DNA of 64,000 bases from Leptasterias polaris (Eukaryota > Echinodermata > Asteroidea > Forcipulatida > Asteriidae). Positions within the stretch are counted from its first letter, which is position 1. Each line of letters opens with the position of its first letter. Location: the NCBI GenBank assembly GCA_037783415.1, contig JAZGTN010000096.1, forward strand, positions 372,001 through 436,000, in the 5' to 3' direction. Under the pieces are notes generated by a model. That model worked only from the letters and a program-made list of their open reading frames with translations. It ran no database searches and had not been told where the DNA came from. Below, in pieces: positions 55,600 to 64,000 of the stretch. The position numbers and the translations under genes were made by a program.

Positions 55600-58500
55600 T
55601 CAGTAGATGTGCCTGTTAATTGTGTTTCCAGGTGAGTTTCGCATGAATGGAACGCGGTTGGCCTCTGAAGGTGGTTCGGTGCAGAAGGCGTCTTTCATGT
55701 ACTGGGTGGAGTAGTCAAAATGCCCGGCGATATTTAGTGGACTGAGCAGGCTTCCCTGGGGCGTGGATAGGTTCCGGTAGTGCTGGCTTCGGCGGTCCAT
55801 GTCGTACCAGCTAAAGTCAAACTGCGAAGAGGTGGGGGACTTGAAGTGTTCCGGGTGGTGGGCGGAAAAGTGCAATCCCTGCTCAGTCCGGTAGGCCATT
55901 CCTTTCTGGTTATTTCGCTCGGTGTACACATGGAACTCGTTCTTGAGGGTCGAGATGGGCTTCTCGCTGTCCTTCAGATCGGTGTTGAGATACATCGAGA
56001 CGAGTAGGTCGATATAGGTGCCGTTCTCGTTCTCGTCCTCGGCGGGATTTGTCGTGGTTGGGTGAGAATGGGTGCTGAGTTGGGTGAGGACAGGGCCGTT
56101 CGGGGAGTGGTGTATCATCTGGCGGTACTTGTAGCCCGGGCTGGTCAGGCTCGGTTCCTGATCGGCGGTTGTTTCGTTGACGGTGGATGGGGAACTAGCT
56201 ACGGAGACGGAAAGAGTGGTCTGCGGGCTGGCAGCAGCAACATCCCCCTTGATGTTTGAGGGCGACGCGGCGGTTGCGTCGCTGATCATTGCCGCACCGG
56301 CCGGCTTCTGCGGGCTCCCATTCACCGGAGGGGACGCCGGATGGAACACGGGCGTTTTGGGACGACCGGCCAGCCCTTCCTCACCAAGCGATGCGCTGAT
56401 GTCAAAAATATCCGAGAAGGACGACATGTCGATGTTGATAGACGACGTCTGCTTGTTGTGAGATTCCCCACCATTTGGTTGCTCCTGTTTTGGCTGCTTA
56501 GCGTCGATGTGGTGCAGGGCAGGGGGTAGGCTGCGTTTCAGGGGGCGAGAATTTGTCACTAACCTGCCGGCCTGAGCTAGCTGATAGTTGTCAAGATGAC
56601 CACCAACTTCCTCTACCTGGTGCATCATGGGGTTAGCTTTAAGTGGTAGATGCTTTAATGGGCTGTTCATGGATTCCGTAGTCTCCCTTCTAGCCTCATT
56701 CATGACCGTCAGCTCTGTCATCTTGCTCCCTTCAAAGACAGTCTCCGTCTTAGGGGCAGTGTTGTAACTCTCCAAGTCGAGGGACGGCTCGTAGATGAGG
56801 TCACCTGTGGATGACAGCTGGTATCCGGCGTACATGCCGTTGTGATAGTAGTCAGTCCCGGTCGGTAGCTGCGCTGTGAAGCCAGTCATGTAGCCATGTT
56901 GGTAGTCCCCTTGCAGTGCGTTTTGTGGGGGGATGTAGGACCCAGACGGCATCCAGTGTTGTTCATATTGGGACTGGTCAGGGTAACCGGTGTTGAGGGA
57001 GTTGTGTAGAATTCCGCCAGGCGGTATGGTCAAACCTAGAATACAAAAACAAGAAGAAATACACGATTGATGAAAACAACTCAAAAAGCTTTCAAGCACA
57101 ACATAATTATATTCATGCTAAACACAGACAAGTCTTGCTAAGTAGACTACCAGATAGTGCCTATAATTCTTGCTAAGTAGACTACCAGATAGTGCCTAAT
57201 TCTTGCTAAGCAAATAAAAGTGTGAAAGGCAATGTGTACTTTTAGAAGTTACTCCACACAAGTTAATGACAATAAAAACTTACTAGGTAAAGAGCACTGG
57301 AGAGCTGTTGATATTATACATCATTGTTGAAACGACCCCTTTGAAGTAATGTAGTTTTAGAGAAAGAGGTAATTTTCACCCCCCAAATTTGACTCTGAGA
57401 AAGGCTTCAGGCATGAAGCCCTTCTCGGGCATCTGAAAGCACACAGTTCTAAGCGGTAAGGGTGCTTTTTCTTTCATTTGATGACCATTTGAGCCCAAAT
57501 TTTCACAGGTTTGTTATGTTATGCACATGTTGGGATACACCAAGTGAGGATACTGGTTTTTATAAGGTATACCTGTCTTTAAGCACATTTATGACAAACA
57601 TTTTTGATGGTCAACCAACCTGGTCTGGCTTGGTGGTTGTCACCGTGCCCGCCGACCTTGGAGTGATGGGTTGACCATAGCCTGGTCAATGGGCTCCTCA
57701 GGGAGTAGCCATGTTGGACCTTCCCATCATGCCCCTGAAACTCCTTATCGTCTTTAGACAGGACGCTCTGGACCTCTCTCAGCTGCCTAGCAACGCGATC
57801 CACCCGGCTGAAAGATTTGTGGATGTGGACTCCCTATGTTGATGAAATAAAATCAATGTATGGTCAATGTATTACAATAGTAAGCTAGCTGTCTCATTCA
57901 AATAGCATATGTTCACTTATTTCATGTTTCTTAAGGGGGCTATATTCAACAGATAAGTTATATTCAATTTCAATTTTTGCCGTAAGATTTGATGGACAAT
58001 TTGAGAGAACTGCATCAGGGCTCGATTTCACAAAGCACCAAGATTCATCTCAAGATATAGTTGTCAGTATTACTTTGGTGATTTGTGTAGTGACATCACA
58101 ATTTGCTTAGCAATTAAGATTTATTCGCAGTTAAAATCAATCTTTAGCTCTTTGTGAAATCGAGCCCTGGCCTGACTGTACAGAATGACCCGAGGCTGAA
58201 CAAAGTCCAAATTTACCATTCGTTTGCATATGTCCTTTGGTCTCTCGTGCTTGTGGGTTTTGTGGTACTCAAAGAGCGCCATCTTGGCCACTGATGGGGT
58301 CTTCACGACGTCAGGACGTGGGTGATCATGGTGGCCTTTGGACTGAAATATAACCACGGTATCTAGATAGAGAGAGAGAAACAAATGATGTATGAGTAAA
58401 CGTGTTTTCTTGAAAGCGGAGGTGGACAAGACAAAAAACACAAGGAACAACGGGGAAATGAAAAATCATCAACTCTCCCACTGTCCGACTAATCACTATC

Positions 58501-59121
58501 ATCCACTGTGGTTTTGAATGAAACTATGCACGCCTGCAATACGATATCATGTAGTGACTGTTTATACAAAGTACACAGTCAACCCTCCTACTGCCTGACC
58601 GTCAATATCATCAACATTGGATTTGATGTTAACGGTCAGAGTTAACGCTCAGATTTCTCCTGAAGACGATCAGAGCATACTGATCGAAATGTTGAGTTCT
58701 TAACCACTGGTTCTTCTCAGAACCACCACAGCTCATAATGATGATATTTATTACATAGTGTCTCTGCAAACCTCACTTGATTGAAGGTAAGGTTTGATGT
58801 GACCGAATGTAAAATGAAAAGACAAACAAATACAATGTGCCACTATTCATTATCGTTCACAAACTGTACAAGCTACTGAATATTCATTTTGTTATGTCCA
58901 ATCATATTGCAGCTCCTTGTGTTTACCTGTTACGCGCCAGAAGTGGGTGACTGGATAACCGTTCTTTCCGGTGCAAGCTACGTGGTAAAGCTTCCCGTCA
59001 CAGCCGGGCCGGGGGCATTTCTTGTCACCCTGCTTGCGGCGTGCACGGTCAGACGTGGCCGGTCGGACCGTGATGATGTCCCCGCTGGGGCTACGGCAGG
59101 ATCTGCTACACACAAACACCC
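55600..59121 (-). CDS. gcm: Glial-cells-missing transcription factor, 3' four exons
   Basis: Exons on -: 59121-58927, 58362-58217, 57833-57620 and 57035-55600, with GT/AG borders and matching phases, giving about 662 residues plus missing N-terminal sequence. Exon 1 here starts in the GCM DNA-binding domain (VFVCSRSCRSPSGD, RPATSDRARRKQ, KKCPRPGCDGKL, GYPVTHFWRVT). The next exon completes it with FQSKGHHDHPRP after a join at T-D. These Cys and His residues are the zinc ligands of the family. The last exon (477 residues) is low-complexity Ser/Pro/Thr-rich, as expected for a trans-activating tail. The first coding exon(s), with the start of the domain, must lie past 64000. GCM proteins are nuclear activators; in sea urchins gcm specifies pigment cells. 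Its function here is inferred from the family. Confidence 0.93.
57218..57575. mobile_element. acttacttggtaa-family MITE in gcm intron
   Basis: aaaacttactaggtaaagag, tggagagctgttgatatta, caggcatgaagcc and cccaaattttcacaggtttg match 27985-28372. It makes up most of the 584-bp intron 57036-57619. Confidence 0.8.
58018..58167. mobile_element. 150-bp palindromic MITE in gcm intron
   Basis: gggctcgatttcacaaag at the left and ctttgtgaaatcgagccc at the right are perfect inverted copies. It lies in the intron 57834-58216, ending about 50 bp before the preceding exon's donor site. Confidence 0.85.
58650..58735. repeat. Small dispersed repeat in gcm intron
   Basis: cctgaagacgatcagagcat, then actgatcgaaatgttgag, ends with the hairpin ggttcttctcagaacc. 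It shares the cgaaatgttgag word with the hairpin at 2669-2807 read on -. Confidence 0.45.
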
Positions 59122-60065
59122 CTGCAGAAATACAAACGAATATTGGATGTAAAATTATCATTCATTAAGATCACGTGAAGACAAATGCCCTTTTCTTTGA
59201 TTGTAAGTGTTTCTGGGCCGCTGGAGTGCCACGCAAGGGTAGGACCGCCTGCCGGAGAATGAACGGGTTTTCCCCTTTAAAACAACTACTATGTTTTGTT
59301 CGGCACCACAGTACAATCGTCATTAAACAACCTTGGAAGAGATCCTACTCTTCCCCCAAAACCAACTAACAACACCAAAATGCAGGAATAAACAAACTCC
59401 AACAAAACATGACCGCACACTAAAACGTAGGCCTATAAACAATTGAAGGGACGCAATTTATTCGGATTATTCAATGTCACGGAGAAGCGCTTCTGTTCAA
59501 CCCATCAGTTAAATTGATTGTTTCCTGTTTAAATTTAATTAACATTAATGTGTATACAATTTTTAGCCACGTCAGTTCACTTGTTTAGCCACGTCACTAT
59601 ACTGTCTTGTCGTTGTCCTGTGAACATGTCTGATGTTGAACGTTAATTAGCTCGAAACCGGCTCATTAATGGCCACATCATCGCTCAAAGTCCACTGGAA
59701 TGGATCGATTCAACCAACACTAAAGTGACATCCATTGAGATCTGATAACCCCATCAAATTTCGTCATATCTCGTATGCGTGTATAAAAACCCACACACAC
59801 TGGAGCCCACACAGACGTTTAAGCCCTAGCTGTTAGGATTTGTTGATGCATGCACATTGATTTTTAAGCGCGGGAGAACTGTGTAGTTTGTTTTTATTTA
59901 TCTATGGAACTATGATCCGCCACGTGTTGGGAACTAAAGAGGGTGATTTTGGGGGCCGTGCCGCTGGCAGTATGTTTGGCACATGTGTGCACACGCGCTG
60001 CACGAGGCGACGCGTGCCGGAAATATGTCAAGCCACTTATCTTGTTATTCGATGAAGTGTTGCTT
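59122..60065 (-). other. gcm intron, no upstream exon found
   Basis: I looked on - for the start of the GCM domain and found none here or further right. No repeats were recognised in this part, so intronic regulatory DNA is possible but not demonstrated. Confidence 0.45.
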
Positions 60066-60067
60066 AT

Positions 60068-60092
60068 TTAATAATAATAATAATAATAATAA
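60068..60092. repeat. (AAT)n microsatellite
   Basis: Simple repeat preceding aatcggcatttaaagacgct, which resembles a LINE or SINE 3' end in inverse orientation. Confidence 0.8.
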
Positions 60093-60137
60093 TCGGCATT
60101 TAAAGACGCTCTACTTAGTAAACTAAATCACAGCGCT

Positions 60138-60192
60138 TACCCTAACCCTAACCCTAACCCTAACCCTAATCAACAAGTTAGGGTTAGGGTTA
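60138..60192. repeat. Interstitial telomere-like repeats, CCCTAA then TTAGGG
   Basis: About five ccctaa units are followed after tcaacaag by gttagggttagggtta, then a second taatcaacaag. The order is C-rich then G-rich, opposite to a head-to-head telomere fusion. Confidence 0.85.
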
Positions 60193-60465
60193 ATCAACAA
60201 GTAAATAATAGATTAATTAATTTACTGCAATAAATTGACTAATGTTGAAAGAGATATGTTTTAATCATTTAACGAAAGGAGAGGGGGGGGGGGGGCATCA
60301 CCAACATATTTTTTTATTGGAAAGGGCAGCAAACATTTGAAGCGTTTCGAGAGTGGGTAACTCAGCCAACTTGAACATCAAAAAATGATCTCTCGCAAAC
60401 TTAGTTGTCAACATTGAAACTAGGTTGCAAAAAGGCTTCAAAAACATCCAACAAATTGAGCTCAA

Positions 60466-60810
60466 CCTGTGAGCGGCTGCGAGCGGTAAAGGGCACCGGA
60501 CTCGGTGGTGTTTCTGGTCAGCCGAGTTAGGGTTCGAGTCCCGGTCGCCCTTGTGTCCTTGGGCAAGATAGTTAACCATAATTGCTTTGTCCTTCACACG
60601 GGATATTAAGCCTTAAGTCCCCTGTGTACTAGAATTGGTAGTGTACGTAAAAGAACCCACTGTGGAAGAGAAGGTGTTTACCCCGGTGTTTCTGGTTCAC
60701 ACCAAGCACCCTTGTTTACAGGTTTCCCCGGGCTTGCGAGATACAGTGAGTAATTTCACTTATGAGGCATACTTCGTTTCATTACCAGAAATATATAACA
60801 ACAATAATAA
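60466..60810 (+). mobile_element. tRNA-derived SINE
   Basis: gcgagcggtaaagggcaccg gives an A-box-like region and gggttcgagtcccggtc is the B box. cttgtgtccttgggcaagat matches the body of the SINE at 1-336. The end is indistinct (to about 60810, before aacaacaataata). Confidence 0.65.
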
Positions 60811-63800
60811 AGTAAATTTTTTAATTTCATTTGCTTTATTTTGTCAAAATGTGTACTTTAAGTTTTTACTAGTCGGCAACGGAGCTGGGAAAGAACATGT
60901 TCAACGAAAACACCAGCAACGAATACACTACTTTCCTTTTTTTCACTACGGTAGTAAAGGCAGTTTCCCCACATTTCCGAGCAAGTACTTTTCAAACGAT
61001 CAGAATTGTTTTTCTTTTCTTTGTCAATGACATCTGCAACACCGTTTCACGTCCGAGTGCAAGAATGCTACTGGCTGTATGTATTTGTTAGGCCTGTATT
61101 CATCAGTCAGTTGGTTTAAAGACTGCCTGTTGAAACACTATTATACGTTGTCTCTTTTTGCATTGTCGCCTTACCATCACGAAATAGAAAACAACAGTAA
61201 AAAGCTTTTGTAGATAAAGCCTCATTTGTTAGAGGATCTTTTCGGCCGGGCCATTTTAATTCGTCCATCATTACACAACAATGCGGCGGGGCCCTTTATT
61301 GTTATATTAAGCTCTCTTTTGTTTTGCTGCAAAATGGTTTTTCATAACGGGACTTATTAAAGTCAAATCTCGGGCGCGTATAAATATACGATTAGGGGAG
61401 TGTTACGCAATAGGTTGCCCTCACTACAAACGGACTTACTTGCAGGTGCAGCTTGGCTGGTGTGTACCACCATGCCCATTCAGCGAGGGACCCCGCGTTT
61501 TGTTGTCATGCAACGGGGACATAATGGTGAAGATACAGCCCCAGCCAACACCTATTTTCCATAGTGGTAGCGTTTCCCCGCAACCCAGACTCATAAGCTA
61601 AAGCTGTGTGTCTACTCGTCCCCGTAATAATAGTGCGACAACAACAAAAATCCATCAATGCATTAGAAAGTGCTCCAATTAACTTAAGAAATCAAGAAGT
61701 CAAATTTGCCCCAGTAGACTAATTGTTTGGGGGAGGGGGGGTGCTCTATATAACGTAGTTTTCAATAGTGACGCGAAAAAAGAAAAGACAAAAAAACCTA
61801 CCAAACAAATAAACAGGTGGAGAACGACAAAAGAGTTTACGGGTATATATTTCAAAGCTATCGGTTGAAATTTTTTGGGAGAGAGGTTAGATCGGAAAGT
61901 AATTAATGCATCGACACTCAAGTTAAAGCTGGGGGACTAGCTCCCAATCATAGCGAATTAAATCAGGTAAGAAACACTTGTTGCGAGAGTCAAATTGGAT
62001 TAGGATGATGACGATTTTTTATATGATATTCTTGTTCTTTTTATGTATTTATGTATTTATTTTTTTTTGTATTTATTTTCTTTCTTTATTTATTTATTTA
62101 TTTATTAAATTATTTATTTATTTATTTATTCATTCATACATTCATAATTGTTATTTTAATTTTTTTATTTATTTATTTGTGTATTTTGTGTCTCTACATA
62201 TTTATTTATTTGTTTATTATTAATTTTTTTACTTATTTGTTGGGGTGTGTTTTTTACACAAATTACGTGATTTGAAAATATCACGCCAGCTATAATTGTC
62301 AGTCTCAGATGAGCAACAAACTATTGAAACGTCACTTAATAAACAGACAATACATGACCGAGACAGTGAATGCCATCAAACACTTCCATGACTGAGTCAA
62401 TTATTTTTTTGCTTAAGCCTTCAAAACAAATTTGATTTTGTTTTTCTTAAAAGTTTTTCCACAGACAAACACAAGCTTTTTTCTGTCTGCACCAAAACCC
62501 AAAACATCTGTAGATTTGCGTCAGGGTGAAGCTTTGAACGTTCATAATAAATAATTCTCTTTTTATTTTTAACATAAATTTTCAAGGATTGAGGGACAGA
62601 GTTGCACAAAATTTACCTCCAAAATGTGTCTAGAATCAACTCCGTGATACACACGACCCGCTTGTAACTGCTCCATAAATACGGAGGCCTAATTTGACAC
62701 TGAGTGATGCACGGGCATTGTATTTTACTCTATCCCCCTATGTGTAGTGTGCAATATAAAAGTACTTATACTCAAAAGCGTCAGTGTTGTTGACATGATT
62801 CAGGTTGCTTCGGGCTCTGTTGCCGGTAAGTGGAAAGAAAGCAGGAAAACCACAGTTTGGTTCCAGCATGAGTAGGTCTGTTTGTTCCACTGGTTCTTCA
62901 GCTGGCAATACCGGTGTTTTTCACCAGCTTCCCCCAGTCGAGAGAACCGGTGGTACTCCCCTACCTTCACGGTCTGCTAGACACCATATCCCACCCCCTG
63001 CTCTCGATCCAGATGCCCCACTTTCAATCTTTTATTTTAATTTTTTTTCGTGCGTCTGTTTGGTGGGTTTTCTTTTTAGCTTCAATGTGTACACAACAAT
63101 GCTTACAACACTAAGTCGTAATTTTATTGTTTATTTTTTTTACAATTTATAAAATTCTTTTATCAAGGTTAAGCTCAAAAAGCTGTGGTAGTAAGCCTTA
63201 AAATAAATAAATAAATAAACAAATAAATAAATCGGTACAAATAAAAGATGAGTAACAAAAGAAACAATCCACTTGGTATGAAAAGTGAAAGTTCGTTGAA
63301 CTGTATCGTCAATGAATAATTTAGTGAGAAACAAAATGTGAAGTAGAGACCACAGGCGGAGTTGTTTGAATGATAAATTATTCGGCGATTTTTTAAAATG
63401 TATTTTGGTATTTATACAATTGCTATAAGTTCGAATCTGTAAAAGGTCGAAATTATGACAACCTTTGATGAGTTGTTTTACATTTCTTATTTTTACAAAC
63501 GTTTTTTTTTTCCTTGATATTTTATTGTGATTACGAGCTTCTAAATGCGGTCCGGGTTTTCACAAAACAAACAAATACTGAGAAACTGTTGTGAGAAATA
63601 CTCTATTATGGTCGAATTGTGAGGCCTGTAGTTTTGTTTAAATAGGCCTATTTGTTTTTGAACCACATGTCACACCCAATTCATAAACTTGGAAAATTAC
63701 ACACAAACAAATACCGTTGAAATAAATAGAGGTTAAAAAACAAGGAAATGTATACCAATAATATGCTAAATTTGTATGAGTTATTAAGCAACAAATAAAA

Positions 63801-64000
63801 ATAGCTTGAATAGATCTCAGTGAAAGGGAATTTAACAGAATCAATACGACTGAATAAATAAAAGCCTATAATTTTATAAAGAATTAAAAGTTGATATAGG
63901 AGATTTGAGGGATCTCACTCCGGCCTTTTCAGTGGACAAAATGCCACCTTCCGGACAGGACGGACGTGGCGTTGTAATCCGGATGTGTAAAGTGTATTGT
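60811..64000. other. Non-coding, presumably more gcm intron
   Basis: No exon recognised on either strand. 62040-62225 is (ATTT)n-rich, producing Phe/Tyr/Leu-rich false frames. 63197-63233 is (AAAT)n, and 61722-61742 is G-rich. The rest is AT-rich single-copy-looking sequence. Confidence 0.45.

Noticed and set aside
60138..60192. Head-to-head telomere fusion relic
   Set aside because: A fusion would read TTAGGG then CCCTAA; the order here is reversed and the tract is very short.
61978..62275. Phe/Tyr/Leu-rich membrane-like small proteins
   Set aside because: They arise from (ATTT)n simple repeat DNA, not from coding sequence.
59122..64000. First exon of gcm within the window
   Set aside because: No - strand stretch encodes the start of the GCM domain upstream of VFVCSRSC; small open frames here have no similarity to it.

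Overview
The window is animal nuclear DNA: spliced genes with consensus GT/AG junctions, tRNA-derived SINEs, LINE fragments, hAT-like and other terminal-inverted-repeat (TIR) elements, many short palindromic MITEs and interstitial TTAGGG repeats. A glial-cells-missing gene, a secreted C-type lectin and a RAG1-N-terminus-like gene, with abundant AGGCCTA motifs in non-coding DNA, suggest an invertebrate deuterostome, most likely an echinoderm. The species cannot be named from sequence alone.

Only three protein genes are well supported. (1) A C-type lectin on + has exon 1 at 10583-10955 and exon 2 at 34379-34566. They join in phase to one complete 186-residue secreted lectin across a 23.4-kb intron. 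(2) A gene on - lies inside that intron (29754-31775). Its three exons give a 521-residue protein with a RAG1-like N-terminal zinc-finger region fused to a transposase-like C-terminus, and no recognisable catalytic core between them. (3) The 3' four exons of a gcm transcription factor lie on - (55600-59121); its N-terminal exon(s) lie beyond the right edge.

Region by region: 0.3-5.4 kb and 39.7-45.6 kb are diverged copies of one block in the same order and orientation, flanking the lectin gene. 6.7-10.4 kb holds tandem repeats and hairpin elements. 12.18-26.06 kb is a 13.9-kb inverted-repeat (foldback-like) unit with candidate 6-bp target duplications. Its arms carry nearly identical pieces of a Tx1/L1-like LINE and GTCGCG tandem arrays. 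Its left arm is interrupted by a 4.0-kb TIR element full of the 16-bp palindrome ATGGTTTATAAACCAT and carrying what looks like a captured gene 5' end, and by a 0.8-kb MITE. 26.4-34.4 kb holds two copies of a hAT-like MITE, the RAG1-like gene and a conserved small MITE. 35-43 kb has nested elements whose halves repeat the word ATTCAATTTC in opposite orientation. 47.3-49.0 kb is a TA-flanked element with 133-bp tandem units. 49.7-50.7 kb is a LINE 3' end. 55.6-59.1 kb is gcm, with MITEs in its introns. 59.1-64 kb is non-coding: presumably a gcm intron with a SINE and telomere-like repeats.

The genes show no sign of acting together. The main themes are deep nesting of mobile elements in one lectin intron, and the RAG1-like gene located there. 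All calls are from reading the sequence; no database search was run.
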